DNA from: Moanibacter sp965226025
GTDB taxonomy: Bacteria > Verrucomicrobiota > Verrucomicrobiia > Opitutales > UBA2987
Reading direction: 5' to 3'
DNA: 64,000 nt
NCBI GenBank assembly: GCA_965226025.1
Contig: CBDDCD010000003.1
Coordinates: forward strand, 930,001 to 994,000
Made by a program: the position numbers and the translations under genes. Each line of letters begins with the position of its first letter. Position 1 is the stretch's first letter. Under the pieces are notes generated by a model. The model was not told the DNA's origin and made no database searches. It saw only the letters and a program-made list of their open reading frames with translations. Below, in pieces: positions 52,146 through 60,438 of the stretch.

Positions 52146-52537
52146 AGTTGCTCCTGGACACGCATATTTTCCTGTGGGGCTTCTTGGAGCCTGAACGAAT
52201 TCCAGAGACCGTGGCGCGAGAACTGGAGGAATCCAGTAATGAGCTGTGGCTTTCCCCAATCAGCATTTGGGAGAGTCTAGTGTTGGCGGCGAAGAAGCGG
52301 GTTGAACTGAAGCCGGATCCGGAGAGTTGGGTCCGTCGGAGCTTGCGCGAGCTAGGTTCCAAGGAAGCGCCGGTCACGGTCGAAGTGGCGATCGTGAGTC
52401 GGAAGCTTGATATCGAGGCTGAGGATCCGGCGGATCGATTTTTGGCCGCTACGGCGGCGGTCTTCGATCTTACCCTGGTGACGGCTGATGCGAGTTTAAG
52501 GAGAGGAACTGGATTTCGAGTTCTTTCTGCCCTCTAA
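52142..52537 (+). CDS. PIN-domain toxin (VapC type)
   Basis: 131 residues from the ATG at 52142 (MKLLLDTHIFLWG). PIN acids: D in LLLDTHIFLW, E in ISIWESLVLA, D in EDPADRFLAA and D in LTLVTADASL. Such nucleases cut tRNA or rRNA and stop growth when unbound. It overlaps the antitoxin by 4 bp. An upstream in-frame start at 52109 exists but lies inside the antitoxin frame and adds non-conserved residues. Confidence 0.92.
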   Translation: MKLLLDTHIFLWGFLEPERIPETVARELEESSNELWLSPISIWESLVLAAKKRVELKPDPESWVRRSLRELGSKEAPVTVEVAIVSRKLDIEAEDPADRFLAATAAVFDLTLVTADASLRRGTGFRVLSAL

Positions 52538-52557
52538 TCATTGCCTCTCGTCGAAGT

Positions 52558-53367
52558 CTAACCAGCATCGATCGGTTCCTTGAGATCAGATTCTCCTTCG
52601 CGAAGGGGGATGCGTCCGATAAAGGGGTACTGATCGAGTTCCATGACGCTGCCGGTGATGGGGCGGCTGGCGTCGCTGAGCCAAAAGAGGGCATGGTTGG
52701 CGATCTCCTCGGGCTGGGTCATGCGGCCGGTGGGAGCGCCGGTAATATCGGTGTTCTCGGGCCAACCTTCAGGCAAGCCCTCCTTCATCTTGAGTTTGTT
52801 TTCATTGGGTGTGATGACCCAGCCGACATTGAAGTGATTGATGCGCACCCGATGAGAGGCATAGGCGTTGGCGAGGTTGCGTGACATGCACATGAGCGCC
52901 GCCTTGGAAATACTGTAATCGAGTTGGGTGGCGGCGCCGGTGTAGCCATTGACCGAGCCAATGTTGACCACGGCGCCCGAGGTTTTGATGAGCTCCGGCA
53001 TGGCCGACTTGATTAATAGAAGCGGCGCCCGGACGTTGATGGACATGACTCGGTCGAAAAGGTCGACGCTGGTTGTTTCAAGATTGCTCCTGACGACCCA
53101 GGCGGCGTTGTTTACGATACCGTCAATCTTCCCAAAGGCCTGCAACGCGGCCTGCACGAGGCGGCCGCCTGTAGAGGGATCGGCAAGATCGTCGATATGT
53201 AGGATGGCCGCCCCTTCCAGTTCTCGCACGACAGCTTGTCCGCGCTCGCGATCCCGTCCAAAAATCACAACCTTGGCGCCTTCCTCCACGCAGCGCCGTG
53301 CGGTGGCTTCACCAATTCCAGTGGTGCTTCCTGTGACGATGATGACTTTGTCTGATAGTTGGTTCAT
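52558..53367 (-). CDS. Short-chain dehydrogenase/reductase (SDR)
   Basis: 269 residues. Coenzyme motif VTGSTTGIGEATARR, N-terminal VVIFGRDRERG (an Arg suggesting NADP use), VNNAAW, catalytic NIGSVNGYTGAATQLDYSISKAA (Ser, Tyr, Lys) and a C-terminal PFIGRIPLREGE. It acts on an unidentified hydroxy compound. The gene is convergent with the toxin gene (20-bp gap) and separated from the phyH by a GC-rich palindrome of 53395-53517. No operon. Confidence 0.93.
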   Translation of the reverse strand: MNQLSDKVIIVTGSTTGIGEATARRCVEEGAKVVIFGRDRERGQAVVRELEGAAILHIDDLADPSTGGRLVQAALQAFGKIDGIVNNAAWVVRSNLETTSVDLFDRVMSINVRAPLLLIKSAMPELIKTSGAVVNIGSVNGYTGAATQLDYSISKAALMCMSRNLANAYASHRVRINHFNVGWVITPNENKLKMKEGLPEGWPENTDITGAPTGRMTQPEEIANHALFWLSDASRPITGSVMELDQYPFIGRIPLREGESDLKEPIDAG

Positions 53368-53394
53368 AGTTTTCGCGAAGGTAGGTTCAGCGGC

Positions 53395-53517
53395 GCGTCC
53401 GGCGGCCCCGCCCTACCGCCTGTCGGCTCGTCACACTACGAGTGTTACAGTCTCAAAAAGAGGAGGTATTGAGGGCCTGGATCAACCGTTAGGAGGTAGG
53501 GCGGGGCCGCCGGACGC
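53395..53517. repeat. GC-rich inverted repeat with 27-bp arms
   Basis: Arms 53395-53421 and 53491-53517 are inverted with one mismatch (outer GCGTCCGGCGGCCCC, inner CCCTACC). It lies upstream of the SDR start and downstream of phyH. Confidence 0.88.
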
Positions 53518-53575
53518 ACTGAGAAGAATTAGACATTCAGATTGAACGAATTCAACGAGGATAATCCCAGTGTCA

Positions 53576-53625
53576 ACAGAAGCCTGAACCCCGAAACCTC
53601 CGACCTCGAAACTCGCAACCCGAAA
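53576..53625. repeat. GAAAC-type degenerate tandem repeat
   Basis: CAGAAGCCTGAACCCCGAAA, then CCTCGAAACTCGCAACCCGA and AACTC form a loosely periodic GAAACTCG/GAACC string, like the segments at 61818-61850 and 61901-61984. Confidence 0.5.
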
Positions 53626-53632
53626 CTCTAAA

Positions 53633-54460
53633 TCACCCATACGCTCCCCTGGGGAGGAATCCAAGCAGCCGCTTCAGTCTGGGATCGGCGTCTATGTAGA
53701 CATGTTCGGGCATGGTGTAGTTCATGAAAGGTGAGTACTTATGTCCGACCAGGCGGCGGGCGTAGGTGACCTGGGTGATGAATCGTTTTCGGTTACTGCG
53801 GTTGGGGCCGCCCCGGTGCCAGACCTGATTATTGAACATGACGACACTGCCGGCCTTTCCCAAGTTGTACTGAATCTTGTCGGACCACTCCTTATCGATC
53901 TCGATCTCCCTGCCATCGGCGCCCAGGAGGTGGGAACCCGGAATGGCCTCGGTAGCGCCGTGCTCGATCTCGGTGACGTCGGTCAGGTAATAGTTGCAGG
54001 TAAAGGCGAGGACAGGGAGCTGAATGTTGGTCGGAGGCTTTCCATGGGTAACGATCATGTGAGGCGGGTCGTCCTGGTGCCAGCTGGAGATGCCACCGCC
54101 AGGTGGAGTCGAAAAGGAGTTGTTGTGAATGACGTGGCAGGTGGGCGCTACCAAAGCCTCGGCCAGGCTGACGATCGGCTCGAGGTCGAACAGGTTCAGG
54201 TTGGCCGGACTGTGTTCGAACATCCGATGGCAGAGCAAGATTTTGATCTCTGATTTCCGGCTGCCGACTTTGCCCTGTGGATCGTCGTCGATGGAACTGA
54301 GATTCTCGAGCGACCACTCGAGGTCCGCTTTCAGCTGGGCTACGTGGGATTCGGTGAGAACATCCTGCAGGAAGAGGAATCCGTCGCGGTTAAAGGTATC
54401 GACCCATTCTTTAATCTGTTCGGGATCGAGTGGGAAGTTGGATTCAAAACGCTGGGACAT
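53633..54460 (-). CDS. Phytanoyl-CoA dioxygenase (PhyH) family protein
   Basis: 275 residues. N-terminal WVDTFNRDGFLFLQDVLTES, iron site H-x-D in SWHQDDPPHMIVTHGKPPTN, middle landmark EAIPGSHLLGADG, distal histidine in MFNNQVWHRGGPNRSN and arginine in RKRFITQVTYARR. The start ATG at 54460 lies 16 bp downstream of an ACTAAG-rich stretch. This protein has a conserved IEHGATEAIPGS segment seen in osmolyte or amino-acid hydroxylases (recalled similarity, not tested). Substrate unknown. Confidence 0.92.
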   Translation of the reverse strand: MSQRFESNFPLDPEQIKEWVDTFNRDGFLFLQDVLTESHVAQLKADLEWSLENLSSIDDDPQGKVGSRKSEIKILLCHRMFEHSPANLNLFDLEPIVSLAEALVAPTCHVIHNNSFSTPPGGGISSWHQDDPPHMIVTHGKPPTNIQLPVLAFTCNYYLTDVTEIEHGATEAIPGSHLLGADGREIEIDKEWSDKIQYNLGKAGSVVMFNNQVWHRGGPNRSNRKRFITQVTYARRLVGHKYSPFMNYTMPEHVYIDADPRLKRLLGFLPRGAYG

Positions 54461-54472
54461 AGTATAATCTAT

Positions 54473-54522
54473 TACACTCTTAGTCGAATACCCTTAGTCG
54501 ATTCGATATGCAGGGACTAAGC
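54473..54522. repeat. ACTAAG-rich repeat, copy 2
   Basis: ACTCTTAGTCGAATACCCTT and AGTCGATTCG share CTTAGTCGA with the copies at 4084-4168 and 55757-55828. It lies in the short gap between the phyH and the Gfo/Idh/MocA genes. Confidence 0.55.
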
Positions 54523-54540
54523 GGAAGGACTCCCAACCTC

Positions 54541-55623
54541 TCAATCTTCAACCTCGCTTCGAGCCTTTTCAAGAAATTCCTGAACCTTAACAGGCATTCC
54601 GGTCCGGCTGCTCTCGATGGCGGCAAAGATCAGGGCCACGGACTGCAGGTTGTCTTCGACATTGGTTTCCATCGGTTCTCCTCCGTCGAGCCAATGCACG
54701 AACTTCTCCACCAGCCATGCGTCCGTCCATTTCCGTTGTTCGAGCAGGGGAATCCTCTCTCCTTCACCCTCCGATCTGTTGTTTCGTATCTCGGATGGAT
54801 CATAAGGAAAGCGTTCGACCTGGCGGCGATCCATGATGAGGGTCGCCCCTTCGCACTCCGCCCGGATGTACTCCTGGGCCCACCAGTTGAAACCGTTGGC
54901 GTTGGTCTTGGCGCCTTCGTAGGTGGCACGGGTTCCGTTCTCCATGTGCATGGTCACAAGTCCTTGGGAATCGCCTCCATACTCCCCCCACTTTGGATTC
55001 CATGTCTGGGCGTAGATAGTGTCGCACTTGGCGCCGGCCATATCGGCGAGAATGTCCAGGTGATGGACCGAACCCTCAATCATGAGAGCGTCTGTCATCT
55101 CGTGCCTAAACTTCGCTCCCCAACTTCCGTATTTCCGGCAGTCGCAGGTAAAGCGGCAGACTAGATAGTCAAGGTCACCATGGCGGCCTGACCTCAGCTC
55201 CTCTCTGAAGGTGGTCTTATCCTGGTCGAATCGGTGGCTCATGGTCACCCCCATCTTGACGCCGCTCTTTCTCACCTTCTTGGCGATGCGTACCGATCCG
55301 GACATCGTATCCGCGATCGGCTTTTCCGAGAGTATGTGCATCCCATGAGCGAGACTCACATCCACCACATTCTCATGGAATTCCGGGGGAACGACTACTG
55401 TGCAGAAATCAGCCGTGTTCTCATCGAAGGCGCGGTCGATATCGGTGTAGCATCTGTCCTCGCTCAGTCCGAGATCCTCTCGAGCGTTAGAGAGGACTTC
55501 AGGGTTCAAATCCACTGCCGCGACGACTTCGATGAGTCCGTCTTCTATATTGGGCGGCAGGATCCGGCTGGTCCAGGCTTTACCCCGACCGCCGGTGCCT
55601 ACTTGGATTACTTTGTATGGCAT
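54541..55623 (-). CDS. Gfo/Idh/MocA family oxidoreductase
   Basis: 360 residues from the ATG at 55623 (MPYKVIQVGTGGRGKAWTSR); the upstream in-frame extension is repeat DNA. Rossmann GTGGRG, VVPPEFHENVVDVSLAHGMH, ILSEKPIADT with the EKP motif, and in the C-terminal half FRHEMTDALMIEGSVHHLDI with a substrate-site histidine and WAQEYIRAECEGATLI. NAD(P)-dependent sugar-type dehydrogenase, substrate unknown. A palindromic repeat with TCTGTCGGAA arms (55628-55690) ends immediately before the start codon and may include its leader. Confidence 0.92.
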   Translation of the reverse strand: MPYKVIQVGTGGRGKAWTSRILPPNIEDGLIEVVAAVDLNPEVLSNAREDLGLSEDRCYTDIDRAFDENTADFCTVVVPPEFHENVVDVSLAHGMHILSEKPIADTMSGSVRIAKKVRKSGVKMGVTMSHRFDQDKTTFREELRSGRHGDLDYLVCRFTCDCRKYGSWGAKFRHEMTDALMIEGSVHHLDILADMAGAKCDTIYAQTWNPKWGEYGGDSQGLVTMHMENGTRATYEGAKTNANGFNWWAQEYIRAECEGATLIMDRRQVERFPYDPSEIRNNRSEGEGERIPLLEQRKWTDAWLVEKFVHWLDGGEPMETNVEDNLQSVALIFAAIESSRTGMPVKVQEFLEKARSEVED

Positions 55624-55627
55624 AGGT

Positions 55628-55695
55628 ATCTGTCGGAATATCACATTCCACTGCTGCGCAAGAACCAGAACCCTTCCGACAGCCTCCTCGCAATA
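55628..55695. repeat. Degenerate CTGTCGGAA palindrome before a start codon
   Basis: CTGTCGGAA (55630-55638) pairs with TTCCGACAG (55674-55682), with partly matched flanks (AGGTAT against CCTCCT). It belongs to the CTAGGA/CTGTCGGAC family, here placed 5' of a gene. Confidence 0.6.
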
Positions 55696-55756
55696 AGAAA
55701 ATGAAAATGGTTTCTTTGGGAGTTGGTCTCCACACTTCGTCGAATACACTTGGTCC

Positions 55757-55828
55757 TTACCGAACATAGTATTCTACTAAGTGTGGGTGACTAAGCGTGG
55801 GGGACTAAGAGTAGCGACTAAGTGTGCT
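55757..55828. repeat. ACTAAG-rich repeat, copy 3
   Basis: ACTAAGTGTGGGTGACTAAG and CGTGGGGGACTAAGAGTAGC, GACTAAGTGTGC repeat the same 10-mer four times in this gap. Near copies are at 4084 and 54473. Confidence 0.6.
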
Positions 55829-55865
55829 GGGTCCGAAGTAAACTACCCGAATCTGAATCTCACCA

Positions 55866-56789
55866 TCAGTTCAGTTTGAACGAAATCGGCTGAACTCGAC
55901 GCACTTTGACGGGTTTTCCGTCTTTAATTCCTGGCTCGAATTTCCATTCCAGAACCGCCCTGATGGCCGGTTTAGTGAAATCTCGATGGGTTGCTTTTGG
56001 GGCCCTAGCATCGATTACGATACTTTTCTCGTCTATTATAATGACCAGGCGGACCCATCCTTCGATGCTTTCACGTTTGAACTGATATGGGTATACAGGA
56101 CGAGCGGCGTATATCCGTTTAGGGGCTTTAAAGTTGCCGTCCATAGAATTCTTAGAGGGAAGCTCATGAGCCGTTGCGGTTTCGCCATCGCTTTCGGGTT
56201 TCGATCTTTCGAAGCATCCTTTTCGCATCTCAGTCCAGCCTTCATGTTCATTTTCACGATACAATAATTCGAGGTCTTGCATGGATATTCCGATTCCCTG
56301 AGCTACAGCCTTGGAATACCATCGTCGTGCTTCCTCTAGGTTTTGGAATTCCGGTTGGCCGCATTCATAAAGTAGCGCGAGTCTGTTCTGCGCATCCTGG
56401 TTTCCAGATTCAGCCTCTGGCCGAGTATACAATTCGGCCGCGAATTGATCCTCGATTAATTCGCCACCCCACCTAGGGTAGTACCTTCTACGAGAGTCAT
56501 GACGACTAGGGTTTTCCTGTTCGGACGCTTTCCCCAACAAAGAATCTGCATCGGTGTCGTCTTGGCCAACTCCCTTGCCAGATGAGTACCGTTCCCCAAG
56601 AGGGAATTGAGCATCGGCGTCTCCCTTCTCAGCGAGGTCGCGAATTTCCGGCAGCAGCTGAAAGGCTTCGATTGCCTTTCTTTCGGAGACACAGCCGATC
56701 GAGATGGCGAGGCAAATTGAAATGCTAAGAACCGAGAACCACGGTCCCAGATGTTGAATCGAGCAAATCCTCTTTTCAAATTGGGTCAA
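55866..56789 (-). CDS. TonB C-terminal domain protein with Sel1-like repeats
   Basis: 307 residues from a TTG at 56789. An N-terminal hydrophobic stretch (LSISICLAISIGC) may be a lipoprotein-like or signal segment. Sel1-type repeats: AEKGDADAQFPLGERYSSGK and GNQDAQNRLALLYECGQPEF. The C-terminal YPYQFKRESIEGWVRLVIII and VLEWKFEPGIKDGKPVKVRR are the TonB C-terminal domain, which contacts outer-membrane receptors. Unlike true TonB it lacks a proline-rich spacer. IS copy 2 sits 23 bp upstream of the TTG, so its native promoter may be lost. Confidence 0.82.
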   Translation of the reverse strand: MTQFEKRICSIQHLGPWFSVLSISICLAISIGCVSERKAIEAFQLLPEIRDLAEKGDADAQFPLGERYSSGKGVGQDDTDADSLLGKASEQENPSRHDSRRRYYPRWGGELIEDQFAAELYTRPEAESGNQDAQNRLALLYECGQPEFQNLEEARRWYSKAVAQGIGISMQDLELLYRENEHEGWTEMRKGCFERSKPESDGETATAHELPSKNSMDGNFKAPKRIYAARPVYPYQFKRESIEGWVRLVIIIDEKSIVIDARAPKATHRDFTKPAIRAVLEWKFEPGIKDGKPVKVRRVQPISFKLN

Positions 56790-56807
56790 GGCAGTGATAC
56801 TACTGGT

Positions 56808-58636
56808 AAACTAGAGGCTGTCCCAAATCCGAGAGGATTTGGGTGGAAGCCTGATACCGATATCAATCTTCGTCACGTTATGTAGACCACGACATGCCTT
56901 CCGTCCTCGGTAGCTTACCTTTTATCCGTTATGCACCTTTCCAGCACCCTTCCTCTCGCTTTGAGTCGATAGTTCTCCCAAGGAAGCGCCTCTGACTCGA
57001 TTCTTGGATCCCTATGCCGCCTGCGTTGCCTCTTTCTCATGTTCTTGCGCAAGTCTCTGCGCGATTTTCCATAGATTGTGGGACAGAACCGACCAGGCCA
57101 CGCTAAGGTTACGGTTGTCAAAGCCTTTGCTGCGTATCTTGCCCCCGTGCCATCGGTTCTTGAGCACTCCGATCCGGCCTTCGGTGCTCCCTCGTCGTCG
57201 CTGCAACCGGACAAAGCGCGGCTCCTCCATCCGCTCCTTGAGCTCTTGTGGATTGCGGGGCGTAAGGGCGTCAAAAATCCCCTCTGCCTGGAGCCGCTTG
57301 CTGGCCGCCTTCGAGGCATAGCCCCGATCCCCACTGATCGCTTCGATCTTCTCCTCTAAAGCGAAGCCCTTTTGCCTCTCCAGACTTTCCCAAAGCTGCT
57401 TCAATTCGCTCGGGGCCTGCCCCCCATACAGTTTCCAGTCCAACAGATATCCCTCTGCGCTCTCGCATAAATAAAGGGTGTTGCCAAACTCCACCTCCCG
57501 ATCTGCCTTGCCTCGCACGATGACGTCAATCTCAGGTTCGTAGGCGCTCAGGATCTTCTCCTCATTCTTCACCTGCCGCCCCCCTATGATCCGTTCGTGC
57601 GCCTGTTTCATGACCTGCGGTATCTGCTCTAACATACCATCCATTCGCTCGATGATTCGGCTCGCCTTCTTCTCGGTGTAATCGCTTTGCATCCACATAG
57701 CTTCCAATAAGTCACGGTGGCGAAGGGCATGGCCCTCAATCTTCTTGAGCAATAGCTTCATCCGCCGCAGGATCCCTTTACGCGCTTTGCCCGCCTCCCG
57801 GCGCCGACGCGCATGCGTCATCTCCAGGCACCGTTTGTTCATCTCCCGAGCCAATCCCTTTGCTCCCTGGGGCATGCGCTGTTTCATTCCCGCCTGCCGG
57901 ATCAGACTGATCGCCTTGAGCAGCGTTGCTCCCACATCCTTGAGCAAGACCCAGTCCACGGGCCAGTGGATGTTCGCTTCCAGGCAAGTGGCGTCGATCA
58001 GGCATTCCCTCGTATCGATCGGCTTCTCTAATCCTGCCTCACCACAATGTTCAGCATTGCCCACCACCTCGGTCATCCTTGCATGCAGCTGTCTCAGATA
58101 CGCTTCGTCGAAGAATTTCGAATCCCGTTCCAGACTGCTCTTCGATATTTTCCGGATCCCGTCTACCTCACGCACCCGGCAAAAATTAGCCAGAAGCTCA
58201 CTGCGTGCCAACTCCTGCGACAGACAACGAAAGGATATCCCTCCGAGTAAATGACGCACCACCTCCACCCGCAGCGCTTTTATCGCTCTTAGAGCGCGTC
58301 GCTCCCGATCCTTCCCTCCCGCTTCATCCCATCCTTCCAAGGCTTTTACGATCGCCTCCCTTTCCAGCGAGGAGTCGATCAAAACCCGGTCAATCCGCTC
58401 CATTGTTTCCAGAAACACGGTGTAGTCTTTGCATCGAATGACTGGAGTTAGGGCTGGACGCAGGAAGCTTTGTACGGCAATATTTTTCATGAGAAGGGCG
58501 TGCTTTGTATTTGACTAACGCAAGCATAAGCGCCCTTTTTCGCCGGATCGAGCTTTTTGCAGCTCTATCCGGCCTTTTTTTTGCCCATAACTCATTAAAA
58601 ATCAATTGTTTCCACCACTGGGACGGGCTCTAAACT
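56808..58636 (-). mobile_element. Insertion sequence copy 2 (1819 bp), inverted, with 5-bp target duplication
   Basis: The element spans 56813-58631 and is flanked by AAACT (56808-56812 and 58632-58636). Same terminal repeats and length as copy 1 but in the opposite orientation, 42 kb apart. Each copy has its own flanking duplication, so they inserted independently. It stands upstream of the TonB-like gene. Confidence 0.93.
57012..58490 (-). CDS. DDE transposase of the 1819-bp IS, copy 2
   Basis: 492 residues, differing from copy 1 at one position only (SQELARSE instead of SQELGRSE near residue 92). Same catalytic acids as copy 1: D in LIDATCLEAN, D in SGDRGYASKA and E in GSTEGRIGVL. Apparently intact. 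The near-identity indicates a recent copy or ongoing gene conversion. The IS family is not recognised. Confidence 0.9.
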   Translation of the reverse strand: MKNIAVQSFLRPALTPVIRCKDYTVFLETMERIDRVLIDSSLEREAIVKALEGWDEAGGKDRERRALRAIKALRVEVVRHLLGGISFRCLSQELARSELLANFCRVREVDGIRKISKSSLERDSKFFDEAYLRQLHARMTEVVGNAEHCGEAGLEKPIDTRECLIDATCLEANIHWPVDWVLLKDVGATLLKAISLIRQAGMKQRMPQGAKGLAREMNKRCLEMTHARRRREAGKARKGILRRMKLLLKKIEGHALRHRDLLEAMWMQSDYTEKKASRIIERMDGMLEQIPQVMKQAHERIIGGRQVKNEEKILSAYEPEIDVIVRGKADREVEFGNTLYLCESAEGYLLDWKLYGGQAPSELKQLWESLERQKGFALEEKIEAISGDRGYASKAASKRLQAEGIFDALTPRNPQELKERMEEPRFVRLQRRRGSTEGRIGVLKNRWHGGKIRSKGFDNRNLSVAWSVLSHNLWKIAQRLAQEHEKEATQAA

Positions 58637-58797
58637 ACCAGCCTGTCGATTTCAAAAACCGGCAGGAGGTGGTCCGTGTCCTTTCCTCTTCGCCAACGCT
58701 ACGCCGAGATGTACCGGGCGCGGAACAGGCTTGATTCAATCTCAGAGGCTTCTGCCGTGTCCGGAGGCCCCGGCCCACCTTCATCGCTCATTCCAGG

Positions 58798-59715
58798 TTA
58801 GCGCCGGCCGCAAGCTATGTGGGCAATCGGTTCGGGTGCCATCCAGGCGACAGTCCAATTAGCACCTCCATCCTCGCACAGGTAGAGATTGGTATCCACC
58901 GCCGCCCAAGCGCGACCCACCTGATCAAAGGCGATCTGGAAGGTGTCGATATTTCCCTCTGCAGAATTGGGAAAGCCATTGGTGACATGCGTCCAGGAAC
59001 GGCCGCCGTCGGTTGACCGGCGGAGAGTGCCGCCGGAGTCGTCGCCCGGACCCCGGCTGACGGTAGCGAGTAGGCATTCCGGGTCTTCCGGATGAACAGC
59101 AATGGCACGGCCGTAGCGTTCCGGCAGACCGGCGGACCGATGGTTCCAAGTACGGCCTCGATCCCCACTCGTGTATACGGCGTTTGCGGTGTTGGCGAAT
59201 ACGAGATCATCGTCCGCCGGGCAGGTTGCGACCTGGTGGACATCCTCATGGAGGTCGGGTGTGACCATTTCCCAACCGATGCCTCCGTCCTCCGATCGAG
59301 CGATACTGCCGACGTGGATATCCGCATAGACCATCCCATCGGAAGTTCGGGCGAAACTTCGGACTGACGCCGGGCCTCCCCACGGTGTGTACCATTCGGA
59401 CCTCGCCTCGAGATTGGCAAAGGACTCGATTCGGGTAAGTCCGCTGACGCTGTACTCGAAGATATGGGGCCCCTCGGTTCCGATCAGAAAAGAGAGATCT
59501 GGACCATCTGATAGCATGAGGCACTCGATCGAGCCACTCTCCGTTTTCGCGATTGTTTTTCCGGTTTCGAGATCGATGATTTCTTCCTCGGTAGTAGCAA
59601 CCGCGGTAGACTCGCCCTCCGCGATCGCGGTCGTGGCAACATCTTTCAGCATGAGGTCGGGCGAGTTCACCTCATCGTCCCATCGATAGACAGAGCTGGT
59701 TGTAGAAATGAGCAT
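58798..59715 (-). CDS. BNR/Asp-box beta-propeller protein
   Basis: 305 residues from the ATG at 59715; an alternative TTG at 59775 gives 20 more residues. Asp-box repeats S-x-D-x-G-x-x-W appear as SEDGGIGWEMV, SGDRGRTWNHR, STDGGRSWTHV and a final CEDGGANWTVA. Such propellers occur in sialidases and in non-catalytic binding proteins. There is no signal peptide and no sialidase RIP motif, so a catalytic role is doubtful. It is divergent from the membrane-anchored gene at 59779, 63 bp apart, so they share a promoter region. Confidence 0.82.
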   Translation of the reverse strand: MLISTTSSVYRWDDEVNSPDLMLKDVATTAIAEGESTAVATTEEEIIDLETGKTIAKTESGSIECLMLSDGPDLSFLIGTEGPHIFEYSVSGLTRIESFANLEARSEWYTPWGGPASVRSFARTSDGMVYADIHVGSIARSEDGGIGWEMVTPDLHEDVHQVATCPADDDLVFANTANAVYTSGDRGRTWNHRSAGLPERYGRAIAVHPEDPECLLATVSRGPGDDSGGTLRRSTDGGRSWTHVTNGFPNSAEGNIDTFQIAFDQVGRAWAAVDTNLYLCEDGGANWTVAWMAPEPIAHIACGRR

Positions 59716-59778
59716 TGTTGCTTGAGTGACTGCCAGGTTCGAATTTAGGGACCATTGATTATCCCGTAAAGACAAACT

Positions 59779-60438
59779 ATGAGTTTTGAAGGTGAAGGAC
59801 CGATGGGGGAGAGTGCCTCGGAGGTCGAAGCTTCCCCTTGGAGGAATACGGCGATCTTCGTGATCGCGATTGTAGCGGCGCTGTTCTTCGCGGCAAAGTA
59901 TACGGGTTGGCGGACCTTTTCACCGGATGAAGGTGGCTTCGGTGTCCAGTTTCCAGAGAGTCCGTTGGAAGAAGATGGAAGCACGCGTATTTCGGCGAGG
60001 GTCAAGATAGGTGAGAATTACGAGAGGAGGAGATTCGGCGATGATGGGAAAGTGCCTTTTGTCGGATACAAGGCGGAACCGGCACGGGAGTCTTTCTTTG
60101 TGGGCAACAACCTCCTGCCTGACGATCTGTTGGCCACGATGAAGGACGATGCGATTCTCGAGGAGGTTCTTGAAGGCAGCCACCTGGTGGGACAGATTGG
60201 CGTTAGGCATAAGCCAAAGGAGATTGAATCCCAATTCCCGCCAGCAGAAGTGAAATTCGGAGCCAGGGCCATGGGAGCAGATTACTTCGTAACTAAACGC
60301 GCCTATCTTTGTCGGGAACTGAAACGAGCCTATGTCGTCGAAAACGCCGTACACACTTCGGAATATAAGAAGAAGAAATACGTGAAGCGCCGGGATCGAT
60401 TCTTCGATTCGTTCGAGATAAGACCGACAGAGGACTAG
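59779..60438 (+). CDS. Membrane-anchored protein of unknown function
   Basis: 219 residues. One transmembrane helix near residues 23-42 (RNTAIFVIAIVAALFFAAKY), then GWRTFSPDEGGFGVQFPESP and a mixed globular domain with RAMGADYFVTKRAYLCRELK and a strongly basic YKKKKYVKRRDR before the acidic end. Topology: short cytoplasmic N-terminus, C-terminal domain outside. I do not recognise a family. It may be exported by the helix as an uncleaved anchor. Divergent neighbour is the BNR-repeat gene. Confidence 0.68.
   Translation: MSFEGEGPMGESASEVEASPWRNTAIFVIAIVAALFFAAKYTGWRTFSPDEGGFGVQFPESPLEEDGSTRISARVKIGENYERRRFGDDGKVPFVGYKAEPARESFFVGNNLLPDDLLATMKDDAILEEVLEGSHLVGQIGVRHKPKEIESQFPPAEVKFGARAMGADYFVTKRAYLCRELKRAYVVENAVHTSEYKKKKYVKRRDRFFDSFEIRPTED

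Noticed and set aside
12933..58631. The two inverted IS copies as the ends of a 42-kb composite transposon
   Set aside because: Each copy has its own 5-bp duplication on both sides (AAGAT and AAACT), and the outer flanks do not match one another, so they inserted separately.
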